From Salinivibrio kushneri (GTDB taxonomy: Bacteria; Pseudomonadota; Gammaproteobacteria; Enterobacterales; Vibrionaceae), in assembly GCF_005280275.1 (NCBI RefSeq), contig NZ_CP040022.1, forward strand, positions 372,001 through 436,000: 64,000 bases of DNA, in the 5' to 3' direction. This document shows positions 34,312-44,178 of this stretch, in pieces. The position numbers and the translations under genes were made by a program. How positions within the stretch are numbered: the stretch's first letter is position 1; every line of letters starts with the position of its first letter. The notes under the pieces are model-generated. The model saw nothing but the letters and a program-made list of their open reading frames with translations. It did no database searches and was not told the origin of the DNA.

Positions 34312-34313
34312 TG

Positions 34314-36431
34314 TTAGCCAACCTTACGGATTTTCCCTTCTTTTAAGGCTTGAAGTACCGCTTTTTTCGGGCCATCTGCGACCACACATCCTTCCTCCAT
34401 CACAATAAGACGGTCAACCACATCCAGCATGCTGGTTTTGTGGGTACTGAGAATGAGTGTCTCCTCTCTGCGTAAATCTTTTAGCTGGGTCTTAATGAAC
34501 TGCTCTGTGCGGTTATCCATCTGACTGGTTGGCTCGTCGAGTAAAACCACCGGTGGGCGGCCTAAAAAGGCGCGAGCAATTGCAACGGCTTGCCGTTGTC
34601 CCCCGGACAATAAGGCACCGCCTTCTCCAACCTGTCTTTCTAGTCCAGAGGCATGGCGTTGGGTGAAACTTAACACACCGGAACGGGTCGCGGCGTCCAT
34701 AATATCAATATCATCAGCGAGTGGTTGGCCTAGGGTCATATTGTCTCTGATTGAGCCAAAGAATAGGGTCGGCTCTTGAGGAACAAAACCGACATTGCGA
34801 CGCACGTCGATATAATGAAGCTGTGAGATATCGGTATCATCGATGGCAACCGAGCCTTGGGTGGGAGAATAAAGACCGACTATCAGACGGGCAAGCGTTG
34901 TTTTTCCTGAACCCACCCGGCCAATAATACCGACTTTTTCTCCCGGATAAATACGAAAGGACACCTGGCGCAAGGCGAGGGCAGTGGTGTTGGGGTAATG
35001 AAAGTCAACGTTGTCGAGTTCGATTTTGCCACGCAGCATCGGGCGATGAATATAACGTTTACCCTCGGTTTGTTCCGTGGGCAATGCCATGAGTTGGTCG
35101 ATAATATCGAGTGCTGATTTTGCTTGGTGATAGCGCGTGGATAACAAAGATAGCTGAACCAAGGGCGCTACCGCTCTTGAGCTGAGCATGCTTGCCGCAA
35201 TCAATCCCCCCATTGTCAGTTCGCCTGCGGCTATTTGGTAGACACCAAATACAATCATACTGACGATGACAAACTGCTGAACAAAACTGGCCGAGTTATG
35301 GACCGAGTCTGTGAGACGACGTGTTTTGATGCTCCAGTTTGCCATATGGGCAACGGCTTCTTCCCAGCGATACTGAAACTGACTCTCTGCCCCGAATATT
35401 TTAATGGTCTCAAGCCCTGATAAGCTCTCTATGAGGTTGGCGTTCTTTTGTGAAGAAAGACGTGTCCCTTCCTCAATCGTGCGCCTCAGGGGCTTTTGGA
35501 TCAGCCATGCGTGGATAACCAGTAACGTAACCGCAATGATAGGGACGATCACCAAAGGACCGGCGACAAACCAAATCACGAGTAAGAAAATGATGGCAAA
35601 GGGGAGATCGATGAGTGTGGATATCGACGCAGAGGTAAAGAACTCGCGAATGGATTCAAACTCTTGCATATGTCGCGCAAATGCCCCCACTGAAGGTGGT
35701 TTGGCGTCCATTCTCACCCCGATGACTTTGGCATAGATACGGGACGAAATAAGCAAATCCGTTTTCTTACCGGCAATATCAATAAAGTAACTACGGAGCA
35801 ACTTAAGGAGTAAGTCGAAGACAAAAATGACCAAAATCCCACTGGCGAGCACCCAAAGTGAATCGAAGGCCAAGTTAGGCACGATTTTGTCGTAAACGAG
35901 ACGAGAAAAGAGTGGCACACTGATCGCGAAGGCATTAATAAAGAGTGAGGCGATTAAGACATCTCGGTAAATATGACGCGATTGCCAAAGCGTGCCCCAA
36001 AACCAGTGGCTCTCATCCTTCACTTGTGCGTCTGGCGCGCGTTCATCAAAGCGGTATTGCTTTTTCAGTAAAAAAAGGCGTCCCAGATAGGCATCGTTAA
36101 GATCATCAAGCATCACCCAACGAGGTGTCATATCCGCATGCGGCAAAACGATTTCCGCACGCCCCTTTTTTGCATCCATTTCGAGTACGACGCACGCGTC
36201 GTTATCTTTCATTAGCAAAATGGCTGGGCAGAGCAGCGAAGAGAGGCGTTCGAGCGGCATCGTTTCTTCTTTCGCGACAATCCCCGCTCGTTCAGCCGCG
36301 CGGGGAAGTAAAAAAGGTGAGAGGTAGCCGTCGGAGATAGGGAGTCCAGACACAAGGGCATCGGGGGAGTTCGCGTTACCGAAGTAACGCGATACATAAA
36401 TCAATGATTGCAGGAGCGGATCTTTAACCAT
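34314..36431 (-). CDS. lapB: LapB-type type I secretion ABC transporter
   Basis: I chose ATG 36431 (705 residues, starting MVKDPLLQSLIYV), since the longer frame would add 23 unlikely residues. Domains are an N-terminal C39-like domain without the catalytic Cys (about 1-130), as in LapB and other adhesin exporters, a six-helix membrane domain (from about 150 to 430), and an ATPase domain with Walker A GRVGSGKTTL, signature LSGGQRQAVAIARA and Walker B VVLLDEPTS. It exports a giant repeat adhesin across the inner membrane with LapC and LapE. The start overlaps the end of lapD by eight bases. Confidence 0.92.
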   Translation of the reverse strand: MVKDPLLQSLIYVSRYFGNANSPDALVSGLPISDGYLSPFLLPRAAERAGIVAKEETMPLERLSSLLCPAILLMKDNDACVVLEMDAKKGRAEIVLPHADMTPRWVMLDDLNDAYLGRLFLLKKQYRFDERAPDAQVKDESHWFWGTLWQSRHIYRDVLIASLFINAFAISVPLFSRLVYDKIVPNLAFDSLWVLASGILVIFVFDLLLKLLRSYFIDIAGKKTDLLISSRIYAKVIGVRMDAKPPSVGAFARHMQEFESIREFFTSASISTLIDLPFAIIFLLVIWFVAGPLVIVPIIAVTLLVIHAWLIQKPLRRTIEEGTRLSSQKNANLIESLSGLETIKIFGAESQFQYRWEEAVAHMANWSIKTRRLTDSVHNSASFVQQFVIVSMIVFGVYQIAAGELTMGGLIAASMLSSRAVAPLVQLSLLSTRYHQAKSALDIIDQLMALPTEQTEGKRYIHRPMLRGKIELDNVDFHYPNTTALALRQVSFRIYPGEKVGIIGRVGSGKTTLARLIVGLYSPTQGSVAIDDTDISQLHYIDVRRNVGFVPQEPTLFFGSIRDNMTLGQPLADDIDIMDAATRSGVLSFTQRHASGLERQVGEGGALLSGGQRQAVAIARAFLGRPPVVLLDEPTSQMDNRTEQFIKTQLKDLRREETLILSTHKTSMLDVVDRLIVMEEGCVVADGPKKAVLQALKEGKIRKVG

Positions 36432-38358
36432 GGCTGTCCTGAGTGTTATTGAAGATATAGCCTTGGAAACCATTGACGAAAAGCTCGGAAAGGTGAGCAA
36501 GTTGTGCGTCTGTTTCCACGCGTGTCGCGATAGTGGTGATATTTAGGTTATGCGCGGTGCGACAAATTGATGCCAAGACATGCCCTTGGGCATCGTCTTC
36601 TATATGGCTGGTATAGGCAAAGTCTATTTTTACGTAATCGGGCTTAAAGCGTTGTAAGTAATCCAAAGACTGGAAGTTGCGACCATAATTATCGACGCCA
36701 AATTGGAAGCCTGCTTGGCGGATTTGATCGATCAACAAGCCAGTGTGATCAGCATGACGAACAAAAGCGACCTCTGGGATCTCAAATAACAGTTGGCCGG
36801 CCAGTTTGCGGTGCTGATACAAGGTTGTTCCCAACCAACGAATAAACGACGCATTGGTCACACTACTCAAGGTGAGATTCACCGCCAATGGCCCGACACT
36901 GGCGTCTTGAGATAATGTCTTAAGCACGTGAGTAATGACATACTTATCGAGGGTCTCACCCAGCTGGAGCTGTTCCACGGCCCCTAAAAAGTGCCCAGCC
37001 CCATAATACTGGTCGTCTTTTTCTATCGCAGAAAAGACCTCTTGATGCAGTCGGTTTGATTCGCTGTCTGTGGCGGGTTGGTATTTGAACACAAACAGCT
37101 CTTGTGCGACGGCTTCATGCAGCAGTGCTTTCCATTGCTGTTTACCCATTGCAGCGTCACCGATGGATTGGTCAATCAGTACGACAGGGTGCTCTGGCGT
37201 ATTGCGTGCTTGTGATAAGGCATTATCTGCTTGTGACAGTAGCACGCTGGCATCCTGGTTCCCGCCGCCATTGATAGCTAACCCAACCGCTACCTTAGGT
37301 GGCGTGAGGCCGGTCGGATCCGCTTGCATGTCCACGACCATGGCGAGCACACTCTCGCCGAGCAAGCGTAAGTCATCAGGGTCTGAATTCGGGGCTAGGA
37401 TCACAAATTCATCTTTGCTCAAACGCGCTGCGGTCATGTTGTCGTCGCTGATAATCGTGGTAGTGAGGTTATTCGCAAATTGCTCAACCACACGGTCCCC
37501 CGCTTCGAAGCCATGGTTTTTATAGGCCTCCCCAATGAGGTCCACTTTAATTAACGCCATACCGCCAACACCAGACTCGGTTAACCAAGATTTAAGCTGG
37601 CCAACATAGAAGCTGCGGTTACCGAGGCCAGATACCGCATCTCGATAGGCGGTTTTACGTAACCGGTCGGCCTCTTTTGCTTGTTGTTCAAAGTAGTTTT
37701 TGAGCTGATCGGTCATGACATTAATGGCATTAACCACGGTTTTAAGCTCTGTCGTGGGAGGAAGCGGAATGGGATCACCAAATTTGTTTTTGGCGATTTC
37801 GCCCGCTTTGGCCGTAATGCGCGCAAGCGGTCTCAGAGAGCGCTGTAATTGCCAGCCAATGATCACGGACGCAACCAAAAAGATGACCACCATAATGGTC
37901 CCCAGTTGGACAAATGATTTCCATAGTTGCTTATATGCATACCCTGGGTGCGCGACCACTTCGACTTCGGCAAGTTGCATCCAACCACTGGTGATGGTTT
38001 GTTTTTCTGTGATCACAGGAAAAATATCGAGATCGATAAACCACTGGGGAACGCCCTGAATTTGTACCGGGTACTCGCGAACAATCTCGCTGTTATCTGA
38101 CAGCAAGGTCAAATTAACCTCGCGGTAAAAGCCGCCATCAAAAAACGCATTGATCACTGACTCGGCGGCGACTTTATCATCCGATTCTAAATAGGGTGCC
38201 AAGGCTAACCCCATCGAATTGACCGTGTTGTTGACATCAGAGGTTTGCTGATTGAGTAAAAAGTTGCGAGTGGTATTCAGCTCGATACCGAAGACGGCCA
38301 GCACTATGCAGAAGAAAATCACTAGCATCCATGAGAATATTTGGTTGAATAACGTCAT
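36424..38358 (-). CDS. lapD: LapD-type c-di-GMP receptor controlling LapG
   Basis: The 644-residue protein has a membrane helix at 7-27, a periplasmic LapD/MoxY output domain (about 28-150), a second helix (about 152-170), HAMP (to about 225), a degenerate GGDEF domain with SKDEF in place of GGDEF, and a degenerate EAL domain with EVF in place of EAL. Loss of both catalytic motifs is diagnostic of LapD, which binds c-di-GMP without breaking it and, when loaded, holds the protease LapG on its periplasmic face. The adhesin then stays on the surface. It lies between lapG and lapB, with a six-base gap to lapG. Confidence 0.93.
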   Translation of the reverse strand: MTLFNQIFSWMLVIFFCIVLAVFGIELNTTRNFLLNQQTSDVNNTVNSMGLALAPYLESDDKVAAESVINAFFDGGFYREVNLTLLSDNSEIVREYPVQIQGVPQWFIDLDIFPVITEKQTITSGWMQLAEVEVVAHPGYAYKQLWKSFVQLGTIMVVIFLVASVIIGWQLQRSLRPLARITAKAGEIAKNKFGDPIPLPPTTELKTVVNAINVMTDQLKNYFEQQAKEADRLRKTAYRDAVSGLGNRSFYVGQLKSWLTESGVGGMALIKVDLIGEAYKNHGFEAGDRVVEQFANNLTTTIISDDNMTAARLSKDEFVILAPNSDPDDLRLLGESVLAMVVDMQADPTGLTPPKVAVGLAINGGGNQDASVLLSQADNALSQARNTPEHPVVLIDQSIGDAAMGKQQWKALLHEAVAQELFVFKYQPATDSESNRLHQEVFSAIEKDDQYYGAGHFLGAVEQLQLGETLDKYVITHVLKTLSQDASVGPLAVNLTLSSVTNASFIRWLGTTLYQHRKLAGQLLFEIPEVAFVRHADHTGLLIDQIRQAGFQFGVDNYGRNFQSLDYLQRFKPDYVKIDFAYTSHIEDDAQGHVLASICRTAHNLNITTIATRVETDAQLAHLSELFVNGFQGYIFNNTQDSHG

Positions 38359-38364
38359 CGGTGT

Positions 38365-39030
38365 TTACCTATCAAATTGTCTAATCGGTTTTTGCATCTT
38401 TAAGGTGTCGATACGGCTACGTAAATCATTCCAAAGGCCAAGTCGGGAGGCGTTGCCAGCAAGCTCGCCTTGGCCGCGTTCTTTCATTAACCATAGTCGG
38501 CTACCATTAAAGCTATATATAGGAAGCAGGTCGCGTCTTAACGACGCACGTTTAATTGCTGGATCTAAGTTATCGAGTAGCACCGGCTCGGAGGACGGTG
38601 TTGGGTAATACGCAACGACCATATGAAATTGGTCGAGACGGATTGCTTTTACGTACACCAGGCGCAGCTTTTTATCATCAATGCCTAACTCGCGAAGCGA
38701 AAAGTATTTTGCGATACTAAAATCTTCACAATCACCGGCGGCGGCACCAAGAAACTCTAAAGGCGTTGCCCAGTAGTCTTTTTTTCCCCATAGGTCGATA
38801 TCATCGACAAAGTACATCTGATTAAAAAAATCATTCACCTTGCGCAGCTTTTCTTGCTCTGATAAGCCTTGGGTCTTTTCCACCATGTTGCGCCATGCCG
38901 TGACACGCTTACCCGCGCGTTCACCATAAAAGCTCGATACTTGCCCCACCCAGCGTGACTCTTTGGTGGTCAGACTCATCGCGCTGAGAGAGAGCAACAA
39001 ACATAACCCGGCAATATGCCATTGCTTCAT
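38365..39030 (-). CDS. lapG: LapG-type periplasmic cysteine protease
   Basis: I chose ATG 39030 (221 residues), which opens with a signal peptide (MKQWHIAGLCLLLSLSAMS). The transglutaminase-like (DUF920) fold is shown by the catalytic triad C101 (AGDCEDF), H136 (DQFHMVVAYY) and D153 (VLLDNLDP). LapG cuts the N-terminal retention module of the adhesin at a di-alanine motif and frees it from the cell; it needs calcium. LapD encoded next to it sequesters the enzyme at high c-di-GMP. The longer frame to 39090 would overlap the OmpA-family gene and lacks support. Confidence 0.93.
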   Translation of the reverse strand: MKQWHIAGLCLLLSLSAMSLTTKESRWVGQVSSFYGERAGKRVTAWRNMVEKTQGLSEQEKLRKVNDFFNQMYFVDDIDLWGKKDYWATPLEFLGAAAGDCEDFSIAKYFSLRELGIDDKKLRLVYVKAIRLDQFHMVVAYYPTPSSEPVLLDNLDPAIKRASLRRDLLPIYSFNGSRLWLMKERGQGELAGNASRLGLWNDLRSRIDTLKMQKPIRQFDR

Positions 39031-39043
39031 AAATGGTTTCGCT

Positions 39044-39652
39044 TTAAGACTGAGGTCGACGCGTGAAGATGGTCCATGCTTTCTCGACATCCCCTTTGAA
39101 ATTCAATACTTCACCACTGACTCGCCGATACGCGTCGGCTGCCCCACTGCCATGCTTGGCGTCCGTCTCTCCTTTGGCAACCACGTCGATGCGTTGTGGC
39201 GTGATACCACGCTCGATAAGCGCACGCTTGACCGTCATAGCTCGACGATAAGAGAGCGCGTGATTGTAGGATGCCGAGCCGCCCGCACTGGCGTGACCGG
39301 TTAAACGGAGCGTGGTACCAGGATAATCCATCAGAAAGTCTGCCATAGCGTCGATATTGGTTATAGCGCCCGTCGTCACTTTTGCGGTATTGGAGGCAAA
39401 GTACACATCAATTTGTCGTGCTGATGCGGTCGGTGACTGGCGCGCGGCGGTCGGTTGAATGTAATTGGGACAGCCTTGATTATCAATGACGGCGCCGCGT
39501 GGTGTGTTGTCGCATCGATCACGGGCGTTGATGACGCCATCTTGATCACTGTCGGTTACATCATGACTTTGCGTGGCCGTAGGGGGTGGAGAGATCGCCA
39601 CCGTACATCCGGTGACTAGCACAAGAATCAGGCTCAGTCCCAATACTTTCAT
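39044..39652 (-). CDS. OmpA-family outer-membrane lipoprotein
   Basis: I chose ATG 39652 (202 residues), since it gives a lipoprotein signal with lipobox LVTGC at 12-16. A thrombospondin type 3-like calcium motif (DSDQDGVINARDRCDNTPRG) is followed by an OmpA peptidoglycan-binding domain (LTGHASAGGSASYNHALSYR, ERGI, VVAKGETD). Such a protein is common in Lap and RTX adhesin secretion operons of Vibrio and probably ties the secretion pore to the cell wall. It lies between lapE (four-base overlap) and lapG. Confidence 0.88.
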   Translation of the reverse strand: MKVLGLSLILVLVTGCTVAISPPPTATQSHDVTDSDQDGVINARDRCDNTPRGAVIDNQGCPNYIQPTAARQSPTASARQIDVYFASNTAKVTTGAITNIDAMADFLMDYPGTTLRLTGHASAGGSASYNHALSYRRAMTVKRALIERGITPQRIDVVAKGETDAKHGSGAADAYRRVSGEVLNFKGDVEKAWTIFTRRPQS

Positions 39653-40977
39653 TCCGTTTCTCCTTCTGTTCCTTGCCACTGTTTGGGTAAGGAGACTCTC
39701 AAGGCTTCCAATAAGTGACCGGTATTGTTGAGTAAACGATATTGTGCCAATAAATGATCGTAGTTTGCGTCTAAGTAAGCGCGCCTCGCTTCAAGCAGTT
39801 CGTTTTCGGTGTTAAGTAGGTCGAGCAGCGTTCGTCGCCCAATTCTAAATTGTTTTTCATACGCTTGCACTGTGTCCGAGGCGGCATCGACTTGCTGTTG
39901 CAAAAGGTCTTTTTGTTGCTCGGTGAGCTGGAATGCACTCCAAGCCAGCCGGGTGCTTTCTTCTAATTGTCGATAGGCGTTATCAAAGATATCTTTGGCA
40001 CGATTTAACTCATAGGCGCCTCGTCGAATATCGGCTTGATCGCTCCCGCCATTAAACAGTTGATAACGCACGCGTAGCATGGCGCTAAATTCATCACTAA
40101 AATCATCCACGCCGCTGACTTCATCCGCCCACGTTTGGCTGACTTCTACACTGATGTTTGGGTGGTGAGCGCCTTTAAACTGTTGATACTGTGACTTTGC
40201 CGCTTCAATATCGTATCGCGCTAATTTGAGTAGCGGGTTACGTTTGACGGCTTGTTCAAGGGCACTATCCAGTGAGGTGGGGAGGCGTGTTTTATCAATC
40301 ACGGGTTGGACTGTGTTGTTCGCGGGCACACCAACCACGCGAAAAAATGCCGTAAAGGCATCTTCTAGGTTGGTTTCAGCGGACAAGAGGTTAGCTTGGG
40401 CCCGAGCAACGCGCGCTTGTACCTGCGATAGATCTGCCGTTGAGCCAATGCCTGTGTCCGCCCGGCGGCGAATATCGGCGAGAATTTCTTCGTGTACAGT
40501 CATATTCGCGCGAGAAAGGTCGAGTACCTGCTGAGCTTTAAGTATCTCAAGGTACACTTCGGCGACCCGTAGCGCTTTATCGGAGGCATCCGAACGCAGT
40601 TGAAAGCGCTGACTCTCTGCCTCATACTGATTACGGGCAATGTTGTTGTGTGTTTGCCCGTCCCACAATAATTGCCGAACATTAAGAGTGGCATCTTTTC
40701 GCGCAAAATCGAGGTCATCTTGCGCTTGTGTTGTATCATTATCGATGCGTTCGTAACCCATCCCTGCATTCAAATCCACGTCGGGGAGATAGTCGCCCTC
40801 ACTGGCCTTGGTTCTCTCACGGAAGCTTTGCAGCTGATGAAAGGCGCCACGCAACTCAGGATCCGTGGCAAGCGTTGTCACCACGGCTTGCTCTAAAGAC
40901 TGGCTATGAGCCGGTGCGATCACTGCAATTGTTAGGGCGACGCACCAAGAGGGTTGCCAAGGAAAGTGGTAAGCCAT
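39649..40977 (-). CDS. lapE: TolC-family outer-membrane channel (LapE type)
   Basis: I chose ATG 40977 (442 residues), which begins the signal peptide MAYHFPWQPSWCVALTIAVI; a GTG at 41001 in the same frame is the alternative and would overlap lapC by eight bases. Two outer-membrane efflux repeats with long coiled coils are visible (ALRVAEVYLEILKAQQVLDL and the second repeat at QLEESTRLAWSAFQLTEQQK), and a conserved GRRTLLDLLNTENELLEARR. It is the outer-membrane exit of the type I secretion machine. Confidence 0.92.
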   Translation of the reverse strand: MAYHFPWQPSWCVALTIAVIAPAHSQSLEQAVVTTLATDPELRGAFHQLQSFRERTKASEGDYLPDVDLNAGMGYERIDNDTTQAQDDLDFARKDATLNVRQLLWDGQTHNNIARNQYEAESQRFQLRSDASDKALRVAEVYLEILKAQQVLDLSRANMTVHEEILADIRRRADTGIGSTADLSQVQARVARAQANLLSAETNLEDAFTAFFRVVGVPANNTVQPVIDKTRLPTSLDSALEQAVKRNPLLKLARYDIEAAKSQYQQFKGAHHPNISVEVSQTWADEVSGVDDFSDEFSAMLRVRYQLFNGGSDQADIRRGAYELNRAKDIFDNAYRQLEESTRLAWSAFQLTEQQKDLLQQQVDAASDTVQAYEKQFRIGRRTLLDLLNTENELLEARRAYLDANYDHLLAQYRLLNNTGHLLEALRVSLPKQWQGTEGETE

Positions 40978-40993
40978 AAAGTCTGTTGCCTCT

Positions 40994-42394
40994 TTATTCA
41001 CGCAATGCGGTTTTTTGCGCGCGCGTAATGGGATTGAGTAAGTAATCTAAAACCGTACGTTTACCTGTGATAATGTCCACGGAGGCCGTCATGCCGGGAA
41101 TAATGGGTAAGCTGGTTTCTTTGCCCAAGCTGTCTTTTTCGGCACGTATCTTAGCCAGATAAAAACTGTTGCCTTCTTCGTCTTCGATGGTATCGGCACT
41201 GATGGTTTCAAGCCTGCCATCCAGTCCGCCATAGACGGTAAAATCATAGGCGCTGAATTTGACCACTGCATTGAGTCCTGGGCGTAAAAAAGCAATATCT
41301 TGAGGGGCAATTTTGGCCTCAACCAAGAGGTTATCCTCGGAGGGGACGATCTCTATAATGTCCATGCCTGGTTGGATGACACCGCCGACTGTGTTGACGT
41401 GCAGCTTTTTAACCGTTCCATTGACAGGCGAGGTCACCACGGTGCGTGAGACTTTATCCTGCAATCCCACACGCCCTTCAGACATCGTAGCTATTTGCTT
41501 CTCTACTTGGTTTAGTTGTTCTTGCTGGTCGGTGCGAAACGTTAAAGCGACATCGATACGTTGGAAAACGGCTTCGCGCAGTGCTGAGACCACAGAAGGG
41601 AGAGAAAGCTGTGCTGAGGATAATTCACGCTGTGTATCATTGAGTTGACGCTGCAGCTTAAGCAAGTCGATTTTGGGCACAACGCCTTCATCGGCAAGTG
41701 GGCGCGTGATGTCCAGCTCCTCTTGCGCAAATGCTTGGCTTTGTTCGAGATTCGCGATCCGAGACTCTAATTCGACAAGCTCTTGTTCCTTTTGCCGGAT
41801 CTTTTGCGCGGTAACGTAGAGCTGATTTTGAATATTAGACAGCTGCTCTTGATATCGCGCTTGTGTCTGTTTGATCAAATCAGGGCGTTTTGTGGTAAAG
41901 ACATCCGGAAACGAGAGTGGTTGGCGCTCCAGCAGGATACTTTCTCGCCATTGCTCAAAAGGCGCAGTTTCATCAACACGAATCGCGGTGAGCAACGCTT
42001 GCAGACGCAATTTATCTGCACGTAAACCGAGCAACTCTTGTTCTCTTTCTCGGAAGTTGGCGCGAAAGAGGGTATCGTCAATGAGGATAAGCCGTTGCCC
42101 TTTTTTTACCTTGTCGCCTTCTTTGACCAGGAGCGCTTTGACTAAGCCCCCTTCAAGGTTTTGCACCACTTGAAGTTGTGAAGAGGGAATCACTTTTCCT
42201 TGTCCGACGGTCACTTTGTCGAGTTGTGCTTGCGATGCCCACGCCGTGGCGACAACTAGAAACAGCACGATAGTCCATAGCAAAACACGCGCACTTTTCG
42301 GCGTGTTGAGCAAAAGTGCAGCCGTCTTGTCATCGATGTAATCGAGGTGCTCATCTCGGGGCAAGGTCGCGCGAGATTTATCACGTATCGCCAT
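40994..42394 (-). CDS. lapC: HlyD-family type I secretion adaptor (LapC type)
   Basis: The 466-residue membrane fusion protein has a cytoplasmic start, one membrane helix (about 38-55, VLLWTIVLFLVVATAWA), a biotinyl-lipoyl half (VIPSSQLQVVQNLEGGLV), a long coiled-coil hairpin (about 110-290), a second lipoyl half (VTSPVNGTVKKLHVNTVGGV), and a C-terminal beta-barrel (SVDIITGKRTVLDYLLNPI). It connects LapB to LapE through the periplasm. It is the first gene of the Lap operon lapC-lapE-ompA-lapG-lapD-lapB. Confidence 0.93.
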   Translation of the reverse strand: MAIRDKSRATLPRDEHLDYIDDKTAALLLNTPKSARVLLWTIVLFLVVATAWASQAQLDKVTVGQGKVIPSSQLQVVQNLEGGLVKALLVKEGDKVKKGQRLILIDDTLFRANFREREQELLGLRADKLRLQALLTAIRVDETAPFEQWRESILLERQPLSFPDVFTTKRPDLIKQTQARYQEQLSNIQNQLYVTAQKIRQKEQELVELESRIANLEQSQAFAQEELDITRPLADEGVVPKIDLLKLQRQLNDTQRELSSAQLSLPSVVSALREAVFQRIDVALTFRTDQQEQLNQVEKQIATMSEGRVGLQDKVSRTVVTSPVNGTVKKLHVNTVGGVIQPGMDIIEIVPSEDNLLVEAKIAPQDIAFLRPGLNAVVKFSAYDFTVYGGLDGRLETISADTIEDEEGNSFYLAKIRAEKDSLGKETSLPIIPGMTASVDIITGKRTVLDYLLNPITRAQKTALRE

Positions 42395-42638
42395 CTGACC
42401 CCCATCAGGTGTTTCACTTCTTTCAAGCTTAGCCTATGGTGCTGATTTTTTGCAGACTTTATCAGGCTTTGAATGGATAAGTGCGACGAGCGTATAGATG
42501 GCTCGCGTTGCTAAACCTGAGAAATCAAAAGCGTCGCGATCACTGATCCCTGTTTCTGTCGCCACGGTAATAAATTGCACTTGTGTATCGGTAGGTACCT
42601 GCGCAAAATAGTTGAAAATAAACGAATTGGAGAAAGCA

Positions 42639-43277
42639 ATGGAGTTGTCAGACATTCGAAGAGAGTACACCCAAGGGGGATTACGTCGTGATGATTTACC
42701 CGATGCGCCCATGGATTTATTTGGCCAGTGGTTGCAACAAGCCATTGATACCCAAGTGCCAGATCCAACCGCAATGACTGTCGCCACGGTTGATGAAGAT
42801 GGACAACCTTTTCAGCGCATCGTTTTGCTTAAAGACTTTAATCAAGAGGGGTTTGTGTTTTACACCAACTTGGGAAGTCGCAAAGCGCTGCATTTGAAAA
42901 AAAACAGCAAGATTAGCTTGCACTTTCCTTGGCATTTTATCGAGCGACAAGTCCATATTATGGGGGAAGCGGAGCCTCTGAGTAAAAAGGAGGTGTTTAA
43001 GTATTTCACTTCTCGCCCCAAAGAAAGCCAGATCGCGGCATGGGCGAGCAAACAAAGCGAACGTTTATCAGCACGCTCGGCGTTAGAAGGCAAGTTTTTG
43101 GAGCTGAAAAAACAGTTCGAGAAAGGGGAAGTGCCTGTCCCTACATTCTGGGGCGGTTATCGCATCAAGCCTAAAAGCATTGAGTTTTGGCAAGGTGGCG
43201 AGCACCGCTTACACGATCGTTTCTTATATCAACGGCAAGAGGATGACAACTGGGCGATTGAGCGCTTAGCGCCATAG
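42639..43277 (+). CDS. pdxH: Pyridoxine/pyridoxamine 5'-phosphate oxidase
   Basis: I chose ATG 42639 (212 residues), which follows GGAGAAAGCA and matches the normal length (about 212-218). PdxH uses FMN and oxygen to make pyridoxal 5'-phosphate. Conserved segments are [35 protein letters not shown], and the C-terminal [25 protein letters not shown] complete cytoplasmic enzyme gene. In V. cholerae pdxH is also on chromosome II. It stands alone, divergent from lapC. Confidence 0.95.
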   Translation: MELSDIRREYTQGGLRRDDLPDAPMDLFGQWLQQAIDTQVPDPTAMTVATVDEDGQPFQRIVLLKDFNQEGFVFYTNLGSRKALHLKKNSKISLHFPWHFIERQVHIMGEAEPLSKKEVFKYFTSRPKESQIAAWASKQSERLSARSALEGKFLELKKQFEKGEVPVPTFWGGYRIKPKSIEFWQGGEHRLHDRFLYQRQEDDNWAIERLAP

Positions 43278-43373
43278 CCGCCCCTTTGATGATAGCGACG
43301 AGGGACATCTTAGCGCCCTCATCGCGCAGGACTGGCGGCAAGATGGCGCACTGTTGAACTGGGCGCTGTCTGA

Positions 43374-44111
43374 TTAACCTCGTAGCACCACAGACAATTG
43401 CTGGGTTAACAAGCTTTCTGGAATCGCGGAGCCAAATCCCTGCGCGAGCGCATGCTCGAGTAAGCCTGCTTTGGAGTCGACATCGAACTTTTCACGTAAA
43501 TGCGCAAAGTGATTTTCGATGGTTTTGACGGATACCGACAATGTCTGCGCGATCAATTGCGGTTTCTTGCCATGCAGATGAAGGAACAGTACCTCCCGCT
43601 CTCGCGATGTCAGGTGTACCTGAGCTTCACCATGATGATGATCGGATAACGCCTGTTCAGGGTGAGTGACTGCACGGCACACCCAATGTCCCACTTCTAA
43701 AATGGCGGTGTCGCTCAGCTCCTGGCCACAGAACATGACCCCACAAATATGCCCCTGTTCATTGAACCAAGGCGTTTTGGTAAACAGGTGCGCATGCCAA
43801 CGGCCATTGGCATAGGGATGAATATCGAGCACACGGAGTCGCTTGCCTGTTTTCATCACGTATTGGTCTTGCGCTTGAAATTGATCGGCACAACGCGTGG
43901 TGGGGCAGGGCATATCATGATCTGTCTTGCCTATGCAGTCTTGCGGTTGTTTGAGGCCCACAAGACGGCAGTATTCACTATTGGCGTAAACAAATACCGA
44001 TTGTGTATCTTTGCAGCCCCAGCAGCCGGGTAATTGCTCGAGCATAGACAGAGCAGGAGGAACGTGATTCATATCGCTTACCCATTCATTGTTATTATTA
44101 TTGGACGTCAT
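43374..44111 (-). CDS. PAS-LuxR family transcription regulator
   Basis: The 245-residue regulator has an N-terminal PAS-like sensor (about 15-135: QSVFVYANSEYCRLVGLKQP) with several cysteines (CWGCKD, PCPTTRC) that might hold a cofactor or metal. A LuxR-type helix-turn-helix follows (about 168-230: LTSREREVLFLHLHGKKPQL and SVKTIENHFAHLREK). There is no receiver domain and no acyl-homoserine-lactone domain. It probably senses a redox or small-molecule signal; target genes unknown. It is a single gene, with a terminator for leftward transcription upstream of it at 44153. Confidence 0.85.
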   Translation of the reverse strand: MTSNNNNNEWVSDMNHVPPALSMLEQLPGCWGCKDTQSVFVYANSEYCRLVGLKQPQDCIGKTDHDMPCPTTRCADQFQAQDQYVMKTGKRLRVLDIHPYANGRWHAHLFTKTPWFNEQGHICGVMFCGQELSDTAILEVGHWVCRAVTHPEQALSDHHHGEAQVHLTSREREVLFLHLHGKKPQLIAQTLSVSVKTIENHFAHLREKFDVDSKAGLLEHALAQGFGSAIPESLLTQQLSVVLRG

Positions 44112-44152
44112 CGCCCACCAAGATATAGAAAAACGGACACGTTATTGGAGCA

Positions 44153-44178
44153 TAAAAAAAAGCCGGCATAAAGCCGGC
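44153..44178 (-). terminator. Orphan rho-independent terminator
   Basis: On the minus strand GCCGGC / GCCGGC pair around a short TTTAT loop, followed by eight Ts. It stands upstream of the PAS-LuxR gene and more than 300 bases behind the next upstream gene, which has its own terminator, so it implies an unannotated minus-strand transcript. Confidence 0.85.

Noticed and set aside
43270-43377. Open stretch without a start after pdxH (ends ALLNWALSD)
   Set aside because: It has coding-like composition but no start codon and only about 35 codons. It might be a gene remnant, but I cannot support a family.
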